Positions 24,222 to 33,546 of a stretch of 64,000 bases of DNA are shown here, piece by piece. The position numbers and the translations under genes were made by a program. Position 1 is the first letter of the stretch. Each line of letters begins with the position of its first letter. The notes beneath the pieces are model-generated. The model saw nothing but the letters and a program-made list of their open reading frames with translations, was not told the DNA's origin and did not search any database. The DNA is taken from NCBI GenBank assembly GCA_028285545.1, contig JANQPA010000037.1, positions 62,001 to 126,000 of the forward strand, written 5' to 3'. Origin of the DNA: Saprospiraceae bacterium (GTDB taxonomy: Bacteria > Bacteroidota > Bacteroidia > Chitinophagales > Saprospiraceae).

Positions 24222-24695
24222 CTATCTAAACAAATATCTAACAGAAATAGCGCCTCCATCGGCCCAAAACCCGGAATATCCAATGAGGTTTAGGGCAGGT
24301 TTCCAATCCAGGCTAATATTAATGGGGATTTCTGCAAAATTGTATTCCAGCCCGATGATACCATCAACTCCTAAAATGACCTGATTATCTACACCATCGG
24401 TCCATCTAACATTTCTACCATCCCAAAAACCCACATGAGCCCCGAACCCATAATACCATTGCAAACCTTGTACGTCAAATGCCTGATCATGAATTTCATA
24501 CAAACCTGTAACACTAAATCCTTGCCATCTAAAGCTGAGAATCCCTTCTACTGCATGGCGTGAACTTAAAAAATGTTTTAATGAGACCCCATTGAAGGCA
24601 CCTGCCCGAATACCCAGAGCTGTATTATAATTTTGGGCTGATAAAAAATGTACACTGGAAACACTGAGGATAAAAATGAAAAAAAGTTTGCGCAT
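24222..24695 (-). CDS. Small outer-membrane beta-barrel-like protein
   Basis: A 157-residue protein with a signal peptide (about 1-20, MRKLFFIFILSVSSVHFLSA) and a body of alternating strands ending in Phe-Arg (GGAISVRYLFR), as expected for a small outer-membrane barrel. Patterns such as GIRAGAFNGVSLKHFLSS and WYYGFGAHVGFWDGR recur in uncharacterised Bacteroidota barrels. The function is unknown. It lies downstream of the quinol-monooxygenase-like gene on the same strand (gap 41 bp), and the stop codon touches a tandem array. Confidence 0.65.
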   Translation of the reverse strand: MRKLFFIFILSVSSVHFLSAQNYNTALGIRAGAFNGVSLKHFLSSRHAVEGILSFRWQGFSVTGLYEIHDQAFDVQGLQWYYGFGAHVGFWDGRNVRWTDGVDNQVILGVDGIIGLEYNFAEIPINISLDWKPALNLIGYSGFWADGGAISVRYLFR

Positions 24696-24736
24696 GATTT
24701 CACTACGGTTGTATGTTAATTTAAGGTTTTATGGGT

Positions 24737-25045
24737 TCAACTTAGACCAAAACCTCCAAGAACCTCTAAAGAATTTCCCTCTGGCTGATCCTCTAGAATG
24801 GGTAGGGCTTTGACTATCAGTTTTTTAACTTTGGCACTTTGTAAAGAATTACCATGGTCTTCCTTAGAGTCCCAAACTTCCGTTACCCAAATGTGGTCTT
24901 TATTTTGAGCATCCTGACTGACTAAATAAAGCTGACATCCTTTTACTTTTGCTACCAAGTCAGCAGCTTTTAATAAAATTGAAGACAATTCCTCCCCTTT
25001 GCCTTTTGCAGCTTTTAACCTACTGTGTAGTCCAAATTTTTCCAT
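24737..25045 (-). CDS. Antibiotic biosynthesis monooxygenase (ABM) family protein
   Basis: A 102-residue dimeric ferredoxin-like protein related to YgiN quinol monooxygenase. The frame is open to 25099, but the ATG at 25045 (MEKFGLHSRLKAAKG) starts at the usual place. Family features: GKGEELSSILLKAADLV, GCQLYLVSQDAQ and IWVTEVWDSKEDHGNSL. These proteins act on quinols or other aromatic compounds, sometimes without a cofactor; the substrate is not known here. Confidence 0.8.
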   Translation of the reverse strand: MEKFGLHSRLKAAKGKGEELSSILLKAADLVAKVKGCQLYLVSQDAQNKDHIWVTEVWDSKEDHGNSLQSAKVKKLIVKALPILEDQPEGNSLEVLGGFGLS

Positions 25046-25217
25046 AGTATGTATGTAATATTTTGTTGAAAAAACAACTTTTTTCAAATGAAATTTCATC
25101 TGTTAGTTAAACGGATACAAGAAAAAAAATATTTGTAATTATTAAAAAAAACGACAATAAGTTACATCGTTTTGTTAACAAAATGATTTTATTATTTTTA
25201 AATTTAATCAAAAAAGT

Positions 25218-25225
25218 TATATTTG
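25218..25225 (+). promoter_or_regulatory. Candidate Bacteroidota -7 promoter element
   Basis: The sequence TATATTTG matches the TAnnTTTG consensus of the Bacteroidota primary sigma factor, 36 bp upstream of the DUF4199 start codon. No clear -33 TTTG at the right distance was found. Confidence 0.4.
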
Positions 25226-25261
25226 TGGTAAAATAATTTAAAACCTTATAATCAAACAATC

Positions 25262-25738
25262 ATGGAAAAGTATAAAATTGAGATTAAATGGGGCCTTATC
25301 TTTACTATTACTGCTCTGATATGGATATTTATTGAAAAATTGTTGGGTTGGCATGATGTTCTTATTAATAAACATGCAATCTATACCAATTTTTTTGCCA
25401 TCATTGCCATTGCAATTTATGTTTTTGCTCTTCTTGAGAAAAGGAAAAAATTTTATGATGGTAAGATGACCTGGCAGCAAGGATTTATATCCGGTCTCAT
25501 CATTACCTTAATTGTGGTGGTCTTATCTCCATTGGCTCAATATCTTACTCATGAGGTAATTACGCCTAATTATTTTTCCAATGCCATAAATTATGCAGTA
25601 GAGAGTGGAAACCTTACCCAGGAAGCTGCAGAGAAAAATTTTAATTTGATTTCATATATGATACAAGCTTCCATTGGAGGAGCTGTGATGGGAGTTGTCA
25701 CTTCGGCAATTGTAGCTATTTTTGTAAAAAAGAAATGA
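25262..25738 (+). CDS. DUF4199 membrane protein
   Basis: A 158-residue inner-membrane protein with four hydrophobic segments (about 10-27, 43-60, 72-92, 135-154). The spacing, the pair of charged residues in ALLEKRKKFYDGKMTWQQGFISG and the region EVITPNYFSNAINYAVESG identify the DUF4199 family, which is common in Bacteroidota and has no known function. A good intrinsic terminator follows the stop. The gene is not part of an operon. Confidence 0.8.
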   Translation: MEKYKIEIKWGLIFTITALIWIFIEKLLGWHDVLINKHAIYTNFFAIIAIAIYVFALLEKRKKFYDGKMTWQQGFISGLIITLIVVVLSPLAQYLTHEVITPNYFSNAINYAVESGNLTQEAAEKNFNLISYMIQASIGGAVMGVVTSAIVAIFVKKK

Positions 25739-25749
25739 TAAATTGAAAA

Positions 25750-25782
25750 GGGTCATCTTACAGTCAAGATGGCCCTTTTTTT
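25750..25782 (+). terminator. Intrinsic terminator after the DUF4199 gene
   Basis: A 10-bp stem (25750-25759 with 25766-25775, one G-T pair), a 6-base loop and a run of seven T at 25776-25782. Confidence 0.85.
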
Positions 25783-25847
25783 GCTTCTTTTAAATCCTAC
25801 TTTTTCTTAAAAGTTAAAATTGGTTGCTAAAATAAGAAGGATAAATA

Positions 25848-26075
25848 TTAATCTCTTCGCAGCAAGCTTTCCTCATAATGACGAATTAATAAGGCTTGTT
25901 TTTCTGCAATTTTGTTTAATACTCTTAATTCTTCTTTAAGTTCTCGTTGTGCCTTGTTAGGATTGTCTAGGTAGGGTAGTTGTTTGCGTAATCGATTGAT
26001 GTCTAGGATTTTTTGAAGCGTTAAATTAAGTGTGATTTTGGCTCTGATTAACCTACGTTTAATCGATCTCTTCAT
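25848..26075 (-). CDS. Small basic helical protein, hypothetical
   Basis: A 75-residue frame, very rich in Lys, Arg, Glu and Leu, which would form one or two long helices (LTLQKILDINRLRKQL and AQRELKEELRVLNKIAEKQ, coiled-coil like). It has no signal peptide or known motif. The composition fits a real small protein better than a random frame, and the neighbouring DUF4199 gene has its own terminator, but support is limited. Confidence 0.4.
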   Translation of the reverse strand: MKRSIKRRLIRAKITLNLTLQKILDINRLRKQLPYLDNPNKAQRELKEELRVLNKIAEKQALLIRHYEESLLRRD

Positions 26076-26618
26076 TCCCTAATGGGTTTGGTTAACAAAA
26101 TTATTGTTGAATATACATAATTATAACGTCATAAACGAAACTTTAGGTCTGTAATTGCCAAAAAAAACCAAATAAAAATGGCTTTTTTTTTGAGGGCAGC
26201 ATTTTTGTTTTGGTGTATTTGCTACAATAAGTAATTAGTGGTTTTTTGCATTTTTTTCACATTAAAGAAACATTAATTTGTTTGTGCTTAATACTGAGAG
26301 TTAACATTAAATTTACATTATTATATGTAAATATGTTCATACTTTTTTGCTACTAATCAGAACTTCATAAAGAGCTTTGAAATTTTTTTTCTTCTATTTT
26401 TTTTTTAACTTAATTTCCCACAATTACATTTAAATAGGTCAAAGGAATAATTCAAAAATTAACATTACGAATTAGATGCGTAATATTAAAATGGGTTTTC
26501 CTAATAGTTTGATAGATCCTTTTCTTGAAAATTTGAACTTACTATTTTTTCATCTTTCCTTTTTTCCTGTCAAAAAATAATTAGGCTCCATTATAATATT
26601 CCACTCAAATTTTGCAGA
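26076..26618. other. A/T-rich upstream region of the hybrid two-component gene
   Basis: A 543-bp gene-free stretch of very A/T-rich DNA. It contains the operator-like sequence at 26301-26332. Close to the start codon is TTTTGC (26610-26615), five bases before the ATG, which could be part of a -7 element. No RNA gene was recognised. Confidence 0.5.
26301..26332. promoter_or_regulatory. Operator-like inverted repeat upstream of the hybrid regulator
   Basis: TTAACATTAA (26301-26310) is directly followed by ATTTACAT-N6-ATGTAAAT (26311-26332), a perfect 8-bp inverted repeat. Both modules are also present upstream of the gene at 22988. Confidence 0.4.
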
Positions 26619-29600
26619 ATGAACAAACTAAGCCTTTTCCTGCTCATAACTTTTTTTTGTTATGGATCTAAAATTGCTTATCCACAGCCTAGAAGTATAA
26701 GTTTTGAAAAATTGGGTATAAAGGATGGACTCCCGGATGATTGGGTAAGTTCTATCCTACAGGATGAGGATGGATTTATGTGGTTTACCATGCAGAATGG
26801 CTTAGTAAAATATGATGGCTACGAATTTAAAGTCTTTGGGAAAAATTATATTTCTCCTGAAAAAGGAGGATTGAAGTTAGAACATACCCTGGGAGGAATC
26901 ATTCATGGGCAGAATGGGAAAATATGGACCGCTGGTGCGGTTGATGGTACTAGAAATGGACTGGCTTCCTATAATCCAAAAACCGAACAATTTAGAAATT
27001 ACATTTTTAACCCAAATGATAGTACTACTATTCCTCATAGAGTAATAAACCCAATTTTTGAAGATAGACAAGGAAACCTTTGGTTTTTTAACTCCGAATT
27101 CTTTGCAAGTACAGGGCAATCCTTTCTTTGCCGATTAAATATTCAAACCGAGGCCATTCAAACTTATCCTTTTTCCTATTATCGTCCTCTGTATCGGCAT
27201 GTTCTAAGTTATCGCGAGCGATTGGTCAATCAGTCTAATTTTGATGACACAATTTGGTTTGTTAAGCATAATCCAAATGGTCTTTATAAATGGAATAGAG
27301 AAAAGGACCGTTTTGAAATAGCTTTAGAAAGCAATTCCTATCCTATCAAAGAACCAGATACATTAAAATGTTTTAACCAATTTCCTAATGGAAATTTAGT
27401 TTTAGTATTTAATAGAAGTATTCATATTTGGAGTCCTCAAAATGAGCAAATCGAGCAATCCTTTTATCACGAACCCAATAATGAAAATAGCTTATCAAAA
27501 AACAGGATTGACCATAGTTTTGTGGACCCATATGGGGCTATTTGGGTAGTTCACCTAAACGGTTTTTCTATTATTTATCCAGAATCTGGCAAGGTGAAAA
27601 GATTGGAATTTGGTAAGGGAAACCTAAAATTTAAAAAAGGTTCTATTGAAAATAACCTTTTATTAAATGTGAATATGGATTCTACAGGTATTTGGTTTAA
27701 AAATCGCCCTTCTGTATCCCATACCTATTATGATTTTGCCTCGGGATCTTTCCATTTTTTTGACCAAAGCTTTAATACTGATAGAGAAAAGATTATAGGA
27801 CAGAATCCACTCAAAGCATTTATTAAAGACCACTCCGGTATACTTTGGATGGAATTTAGGCCTTATTTATATAAACAGTCACCTCGTTTAGAAGGTGGAG
27901 AAATATTTGACACCATTCAGTCTGGATTACCTTCTTACCTTTTTACTTGCTTGATGGAGGATAGTAAGCAACGATTATGGGTAGGTACAGACAAGGGCTT
28001 ATGTTATTTCAACCCCACTGCTAGAGGATTTATCAGACATCCATCTTTATCTTTATTGGATGATATTCCAGTTAGAAAGGTCATCGAAGATAAGAACGGG
28101 CAATTTTGGATTGGTACCTCAAAGGGATTATTTCTTTGGAATGAAGCACAGACCTCCTTGACCTCAATCAAGTTACCCTCCAAAAAAGAAGATATAATTG
28201 TCCAAATAATCGAAGATAGTAAAGGAAGTATTTGGGTATCAACGGTAGGGGGAGATTTATATGAGTTAGAATCCCAAACCAAAAAAATCATAAATCATTT
28301 CTCAACAGGAATTTTTCAAATTAGATGCATTCTGGAGCATTCTTCTGGTGATATATGGGCAGGTGGATATGGGAATTTTCAGGCTGGTTTATTTAGAATA
28401 GATATCACAGATAGAAAGCTAAATTCCTATTTATTCGAGAAAAAGGACTCCGTGTTCCATGATAATGATCTAACAATGATTAGAGAAGATTCTAAAGGAA
28501 GAATTTGGATTGGAAGGAATAGCGGAGGCTTAATTAGATATGACCAGAAGTCGGATCAATTCATACATTTTAATACTGACCATCCGTTATTTTATAATAG
28601 TATTTACTCTTTTCAGGAGGATAAGTTGGGCCAACTTTGGGTGGGTACATTTGCTTCAAAAGGATTTATTTCATTAAATCCTGAATCGGGGATAGGTCAT
28701 GTTGTGGGTGAAAAAAAAGGCTTACTTCAAAATACTTTAGAGAATGGTGTCTTTAATCATGGGCAAATAATTTTTTATAAAGATCGATTATGGTTACCCA
28801 CCGCCAGGGGCTTATCTATATTAAATACACTAGATAAAAGTATTACAAATTACCAACATTTTAGATTCGAAGCGAATCGATCACCCTGGAAAATCCAATA
28901 CCTGCAAACAAAAGATAATAACATTTGGGTAGGAACTAAAAATGGTCTATACCGCCTATTTCCTGATAAATATTTAGAAGTAAATTCTTATCCCCCTAAA
29001 GTTCATATTAGCTCTCTCACAATAAACGACAAAGTCTATTCGACTCCTGATGGTGAGATATTTAAAAAAAGTGTAGCACGCACAGATGAAATAAAACTTC
29101 CTTATTGGCAGAAGAACTTCATTTTCCATTTTACTGCCTTACACTTCCTTGATCCTAATGGCAATAAATATTCCTGGAAACTGGATAATTATGATGAAAA
29201 TTGGACCCCTCCTTCAACGGATAGAAAAGCTATCTACACAAATCTGAATCCTGGAACTTATACATTTAGAGTAAAAGCCTCTAATGCTGATGGGATTTGG
29301 AATGAAGTGGGAACTGCTATCAAAATTGTGATTCATCCTCCCTGGTGGCAAACAAGCTGGGCCTATATCGCTTACCTGTTAATTGTTCTTGGCATGGGAT
29401 ATTTACTATATCAGTTTTTGCTGAATCGCCGACTAGAAAAGGAAGAAGCTATTCGCCTTCGAGAACTAGATGATGTGAAAAACCGATTATATACTAACAT
29501 TACCCACGAATTCCGAACTCCCCTGACTATTATCATGGGAATGGCAGATAAAATCAAAGACAACCCCAAAAACTGGTTTAGTGAAGGGATTCTGATGATC

Positions 29601-31007
29601 AAAAGAAATAGTCATCAACTGTTGAATCTAATTAATCAATTGCTCGACCTTCGCAAACTGCAATCAGGAAGGCTTACACTTCAGCCAATTCAATCGAATA
29701 TTATTTCCTATTTAAAGTATCATTTGGAAGCTTTTCATTCCTACGCTCAAGCAAGAGATATCAGGCTCCATTTTATATGTGAAGAAGAAGAAATCCTAAT
29801 GGATTTTTCTCCCAAAGAGGTTCAGCACATTATGAATAACCTTATATCCAATGCCATAAAATACAATAAAGAAGAAGGGGATGTATACTTAAAAGTAAAT
29901 TGCAATAAAGACCAGTTGAGGATTCGTGTAGAGGACACAGGGATAGGAATACCCGAAGAACAGATCCCCTTTATCTTTGACCGTTTTTACCAGGCTGATT
30001 CCGAAGAGCATCGAAAGATTGGAAAGGCAGGAGTAGGAACTGGAGTTGGTCTGGCTCTTAGTAAGGAACTGGTTAAAATAATGAAGGGTGAAATATCTGT
30101 GAGCAGTAAAATAGGAATAGGTACGGTCTTTGAAATTCTACTGCCCATTGAGCAATCAAAAGAATTGGTTTCGACTTCAGAATTAGGAGTAAAAGCCCAT
30201 TATTCTAAATTATCTTCTTCCCCCGTCGTTTTGGTAGAAAAAATAAATAACCTGGCTTCTAGTCCTCAAATATTAATTGTTGAAGATAATCCTGATGTGA
30301 TGTTCTATCTTGAATCTTGTTTGCATGGCAATTACCAGTTGAACACGGCTAAAAATGGAGAAGAGGGCATAACAAAAGCTCTTGAGCAAATACCTGATCT
30401 TATCATTAGTGATGTAATGATGCCAATAAAAAATGGGTATGAATTATGTGCCACCCTAAAACAAGACATGCGCACCAGCCATATCCCAATCATATTGCTG
30501 ACTGCTAAAGGAGATCTGGATTCAAAGCTAGAAGGCCTGGAACAAGGTGCAGATGCCTATCTGGCAAAGCCCTTTGAAGAAAAAGAATTGCTCACAAGGA
30601 TTGATCAGATGATCAAATTGAGAAAAAAACTGCAGGAAAAATATGGTGGCCCCCTCAGTCAATTGGGGAAACCAGGAAATAACACCGAAAAACAATTTCT
30701 TCAACGTATTCAGGAGACCATACTTGCTAATGTTGAAGATGAAAACTTTGGTATCACTCAATTGTGTAAGGCATTACACCTCAGTCGTACACAAGTCCAT
30801 CGCAAATTGAAAACACTAACTGGAAAATCCACCTCTCATGTGATCAGGGAAATTCGATTGCAAAAGGCAAAAGAGCTTTTACAAACTACGGATCTGAATA
30901 TCTCTCAGGTTGCCTATGAGGTCGGGTTTTCTAAACCAGGATATTTCACAGAAGTATTTGTTGAAACTTTTGGACAAACCCCAAGTGAGTATAAAGCCAT
31001 GATTTAA
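26619..31007 (+). CDS. Hybrid two-component system sensor/AraC regulator (HTCS)
   Basis: A single 1462-residue protein that senses a periplasmic ligand and regulates transcription. Order: signal peptide (1-23), two propellers of reg_prop repeats (for example GLPDDWVSSILQDEDGFMWF, WVGTDKGLCYFNP, WIGTSKGLFLW, WIGRNSGGLIRYD), a Y_Y_Y domain (about 790-905), one membrane helix (912-933), a HisKA domain with the His at about 961 in NITHEFRTPLTIIMG, an ATPase domain (LISNAIKYN at 1073), a receiver domain (about 1217-1335, phospho-Asp in IISDVMMPIKNG) and an AraC DNA-binding domain (about 1384-1462, ISQVAYEVGFSKPGYFTEVF). HTCS genes usually lie near the polysaccharide genes they control; here no such cluster is adjacent. 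The gene has an operator-like palindrome in its long upstream region. Confidence 0.95.
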   Translation: MNKLSLFLLITFFCYGSKIAYPQPRSISFEKLGIKDGLPDDWVSSILQDEDGFMWFTMQNGLVKYDGYEFKVFGKNYISPEKGGLKLEHTLGGIIHGQNGKIWTAGAVDGTRNGLASYNPKTEQFRNYIFNPNDSTTIPHRVINPIFEDRQGNLWFFNSEFFASTGQSFLCRLNIQTEAIQTYPFSYYRPLYRHVLSYRERLVNQSNFDDTIWFVKHNPNGLYKWNREKDRFEIALESNSYPIKEPDTLKCFNQFPNGNLVLVFNRSIHIWSPQNEQIEQSFYHEPNNENSLSKNRIDHSFVDPYGAIWVVHLNGFSIIYPESGKVKRLEFGKGNLKFKKGSIENNLLLNVNMDSTGIWFKNRPSVSHTYYDFASGSFHFFDQSFNTDREKIIGQNPLKAFIKDHSGILWMEFRPYLYKQSPRLEGGEIFDTIQSGLPSYLFTCLMEDSKQRLWVGTDKGLCYFNPTARGFIRHPSLSLLDDIPVRKVIEDKNGQFWIGTSKGLFLWNEAQTSLTSIKLPSKKEDIIVQIIEDSKGSIWVSTVGGDLYELESQTKKIINHFSTGIFQIRCILEHSSGDIWAGGYGNFQAGLFRIDITDRKLNSYLFEKKDSVFHDNDLTMIREDSKGRIWIGRNSGGLIRYDQKSDQFIHFNTDHPLFYNSIYSFQEDKLGQLWVGTFASKGFISLNPESGIGHVVGEKKGLLQNTLENGVFNHGQIIFYKDRLWLPTARGLSILNTLDKSITNYQHFRFEANRSPWKIQYLQTKDNNIWVGTKNGLYRLFPDKYLEVNSYPPKVHISSLTINDKVYSTPDGEIFKKSVARTDEIKLPYWQKNFIFHFTALHFLDPNGNKYSWKLDNYDENWTPPSTDRKAIYTNLNPGTYTFRVKASNADGIWNEVGTAIKIVIHPPWWQTSWAYIAYLLIVLGMGYLLYQFLLNRRLEKEEAIRLRELDDVKNRLYTNITHEFRTPLTIIMGMADKIKDNPKNWFSEGILMIKRNSHQLLNLINQLLDLRKLQSGRLTLQPIQSNIISYLKYHLEAFHSYAQARDIRLHFICEEEEILMDFSPKEVQHIMNNLISNAIKYNKEEGDVYLKVNCNKDQLRIRVEDTGIGIPEEQIPFIFDRFYQADSEEHRKIGKAGVGTGVGLALSKELVKIMKGEISVSSKIGIGTVFEILLPIEQSKELVSTSELGVKAHYSKLSSSPVVLVEKINNLASSPQILIVEDNPDVMFYLESCLHGNYQLNTAKNGEEGITKALEQIPDLIISDVMMPIKNGYELCATLKQDMRTSHIPIILLTAKGDLDSKLEGLEQGADAYLAKPFEEKELLTRIDQMIKLRKKLQEKYGGPLSQLGKPGNNTEKQFLQRIQETILANVEDENFGITQLCKALHLSRTQVHRKLKTLTGKSTSHVIREIRLQKAKELLQTTDLNISQVAYEVGFSKPGYFTEVFVETFGQTPSEYKAMI

Positions 31008-31219
31008 AAACTTCTCTAAGCTTAATCTCATTGGCCTGATAAGCCTTTCAGGTTAATTTTTGATTTTTATTAAATGGAACACCTAAGTGATTGATAACTA
31101 GATGTGTACACTTGTTTTAGATTTATTGGTGCAACAATAGTGGCATTCCTTTTTTTTGATTTCCAACAATAGTAGAAATACTTGGAACATCTCTGGAATT
31201 CTTACGCTCTCATTCCAAA

Positions 31220-31247
31220 CAATTTTGCTTCAGACCAAAAATGGTCT
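31220..31247. repeat. Duplicated leader element upstream of protease 1
   Basis: CAATTTTG (31220-31227), then CAGACC and GGTCT around a short A-rich loop (31231-31247). The same order of elements occurs at 32302-32328 before the second protease gene, along with weaker upstream similarity (TTCT..CG.TCTC). It probably belongs to the duplicated unit. Confidence 0.45.
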
Positions 31248-31278
31248 CTCAGATTACTTCATTTTAAATCTGTTCCAA

Positions 31279-32208
31279 ATGAGAAGCAAGATTGTTTTTA
31301 TTACCTTTTTTATCCTTTTGGGTTTATTCAATAATTTAGGTGCCAATAACAAAAAAATCATTAATCTACCCTTTGTAAAAGTTGGAAATTTGATCCTGGT
31401 AGAAGCGGAAGTACATGGTATTAAGGGACAATTTGTATTAGATACTGGGACGCCGACGCTGTGGTTAAATTCTATATACTTTGAAGAAACTGCTGGAATT
31501 GTTTTTACAGATAAAGTAGCCTCTATTAATGGTAAAACTCATCAGGTATCTATCCTCATTACTTCTTTAAAAATGCATGGCTTAAAAAAAGGAGTGGATG
31601 CACTTATTGTTGATTTATCTCATATTGAAAATAATAAGGGGCTAAAAATTATGGGTCTCATCGGGCAGTCTATTTTTAAAAACTATGAAGTTCTTTTTGA
31701 CTTACCTAATTATACTATCCAATTGGTTCCTGTTGATAGAAGAGGTAATCGTCTAGTTGAGGTAGCTATGGTATACAATAATGAAATTCCTTTTGAAATG
31801 AAGGGACATCTACCCATTTTTCCGGTTGAAATTAATGGACAATCGCTGCTTTTCGGTTTTGATTCAGGAGCGGAATGTAATGTGATAAATTCTGGGTTTG
31901 CTAAGAAACTCTCTGCAAATTCAACCTGGAGCAGAACAGCAACTGTATCGACAGGGTGGGAAACAAAACAAGTAATGGCCTATAGAATTCCAGGGTTAAA
32001 AATTGACTTCTTGGATTTTAAGCCAATGCTTACAGTATTTTCTCCACTGCAAATTATTAATGATAAGGTACCGGGAAAAGATATGGATGGACTGATAGGA
32101 ATGGAATTATTAATTCAGCAAAAAATATCTGTCAATTTTAGAAAAAAGGTTCTGTATATCTGGAGTGATAAAAAAGAAAATCCTCAAGTTTTAGCTGTCA
32201 AAAAGTAG
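31279..32208 (+). CDS. Retropepsin/pepsin-like aspartic protease, copy 1
   Basis: A secreted protein of 309 residues from the ATG at 31279, which gives a signal peptide (MRSKIVFITFFILLGLFNNL). The frame is open back to 31156, but that part has no signal character. It contains two aspartic protease motifs: LDTGTPTLWLN in the first half and FDSGAECNVIN in the second, each followed by strands of a flap-like domain. Two motifs in one chain allow an intramolecular active site as in pepsin. The substrate is unknown. A second, clearly related gene follows in tandem. Confidence 0.75.
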   Translation: MRSKIVFITFFILLGLFNNLGANNKKIINLPFVKVGNLILVEAEVHGIKGQFVLDTGTPTLWLNSIYFEETAGIVFTDKVASINGKTHQVSILITSLKMHGLKKGVDALIVDLSHIENNKGLKIMGLIGQSIFKNYEVLFDLPNYTIQLVPVDRRGNRLVEVAMVYNNEIPFEMKGHLPIFPVEINGQSLLFGFDSGAECNVINSGFAKKLSANSTWSRTATVSTGWETKQVMAYRIPGLKIDFLDFKPMLTVFSPLQIINDKVPGKDMDGLIGMELLIQQKISVNFRKKVLYIWSDKKENPQVLAVKK

Positions 32209-32531
32209 AAATCCATCCAATTCCAAGCCTTAAATCTCAAATTTGAAACATTAATGGCAAAAAATGTAACAATACCCGAAATTCTCGATCTCCAAATTAA
32301 GCAATTTTGAGCCAGACCCTTTTGGTCTATTAAATGTAATTCTGTAAACACCTAATTCCCTTTTTCTAAAAGTTAAAATCTATTTAAAAGATGAAACACT
32401 AAATCACGATCTTCAAAAATTAGCCTATCTTCTATGGACTAATTTTTTTGAAACACTAAAAGGTTCTACAATTAGCAGACGAATTTGTAGGATTCCACGC
32501 ACCCGATTTTTAACCATAAACCTAAACCCAC
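32209..32531. other. Intergenic region between tandem proteases
   Basis: A 323-bp stretch. It contains the second copy of the leader element (32302-32328) and an A/T hairpin TTCAAAAATTAG/CTAATTTTTTTGAA (32412-32452), which may end transcription of the first protease gene. No further gene was seen. Confidence 0.5.
32302..32328. repeat. Duplicated leader element upstream of protease 2
   Basis: CAATTTTG (32302-32309) followed by CAGACC and GGTCT (32313-32328), matching 31220-31247. It lies about 200 bp upstream of the second protease start instead of about 30 bp. Confidence 0.45.
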
Positions 32532-33473
32532 ATGAAAACCCTTGGATATTTACTTGCCGTAATATTTATTACTGTAGCCTTTAATTCTCTTGCCTCTAAA
32601 CCAGATTCTATAATTACGCTTCCTTACGCTAAATTTGGTAACCTTATATTATTAGAAGCTGAAGTGCATGGCAAAAAAGGGAACTATATTTTGGATACTG
32701 GAATACCTGGAGTCTATCTGAATGCTAAATATTTTGGAAATGATTCACGTGTTTATCCCTCCAATATAGTGCTTGGAATCAATGGTAAAGCCAGAGAAGT
32801 TGGAATCCTTCCTACCGATTTAAAATTGAATGGCATAAAAAAGGGGATAGAAGCCCTTGTAGTAGATTTAAGTCATATTGAAAAGAATAAAGGCTTAGAA
32901 ATTTTAGGTCAGATTGGTCAATCAATTTTTAAAAAATATGAACTGTTATTCGATTTGCCGAATTCTAAAATCCAATTGATTCCCTTGGACAGGAAAGGGA
33001 ACCGAAAAATTTCAGTGGGTAATTCTCACGCCTACCAGGTATCCTTTAAAAAGAAGGGACATTTACCATTGATATTAGTAGAGGTCAAGGGCCTGGAATT
33101 ATTTCTGGGCCTGGATTCAGGAGCAGAATGTAATGTTATTGATCCTCGTTATTTAGAGCATATTGTAGTTAAATCTCAATGGAAAAAGTCGGCCAATCTT
33201 TCTTCTGGCTGGCAGACCCAAAAAACTGTAGCCTATCGTGTGGAAAAAATGAAAATTGGAGAAAAAATCTGCCGACCCATGTTAACAGTTTTCTCATCTA
33301 CCAAGGAATTAAATGATAAACTTTATGGCCCTGATATGGATGGCATTATCGGGGTGGAGTTATTATATCAAGTAAAAGTTTCCATAAATTTTAAGAAAAA
33401 AATACTGTGTTTTTGGGAAGAAAAAGAGCAACTGGAAAAGCCAAAAATCAATGGCCCAGCAAAAAAATCCTGA
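32532..33473 (+). CDS. Retropepsin/pepsin-like aspartic protease, copy 2
   Basis: A 313-residue paralogue of the preceding protein, with a signal peptide (about 1-20, ending NSLAS). It has the same two motifs, LDTGIPGVYLN and LDSGAECNVID, and shared blocks such as VDLSHIEKNKGLEILGQIGQSIFK, given here only in part (IGQSIFKKYELLFDLPNSKI). The order of blocks is collinear over the whole length, so this is a tandem duplication that has diverged. The C-terminus is slightly longer and Lys-rich. Catalysis is predicted from the motifs only. Confidence 0.75.
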   Translation: MKTLGYLLAVIFITVAFNSLASKPDSIITLPYAKFGNLILLEAEVHGKKGNYILDTGIPGVYLNAKYFGNDSRVYPSNIVLGINGKAREVGILPTDLKLNGIKKGIEALVVDLSHIEKNKGLEILGQIGQSIFKKYELLFDLPNSKIQLIPLDRKGNRKISVGNSHAYQVSFKKKGHLPLILVEVKGLELFLGLDSGAECNVIDPRYLEHIVVKSQWKKSANLSSGWQTQKTVAYRVEKMKIGEKICRPMLTVFSSTKELNDKLYGPDMDGIIGVELLYQVKVSINFKKKILCFWEEKEQLEKPKINGPAKKS

Positions 33474-33498
33474 ATATTGTAAGAGGCCCCCAATCCAG

Positions 33499-33546
33499 CA
33501 AACTTACAAACCTAATAACTTGCAAACTTGAGAACTTGCAAACTTT
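33499..33546. repeat. 8-bp tandem array (CAAACTTG type), 6 units
   Basis: Six octamers in register: CAAACTTA, CAAACCTA, ATAACTTG, CAAACTTG, AGAACTTG, CAAACTTT. The last unit overlaps the stop codon (33545-33547) of the minus-strand gene by two bases. The array fills most of the 71-bp gap between convergent genes. Confidence 0.8.

Noticed and set aside
31156-31278. N-terminal extension of protease 1 from the ATG at 31156
   Set aside because: The 41 extra residues have no signal or domain character and include the duplicated leader hairpin; the ATG at 31279 starts a clean signal peptide matching the paralogue.
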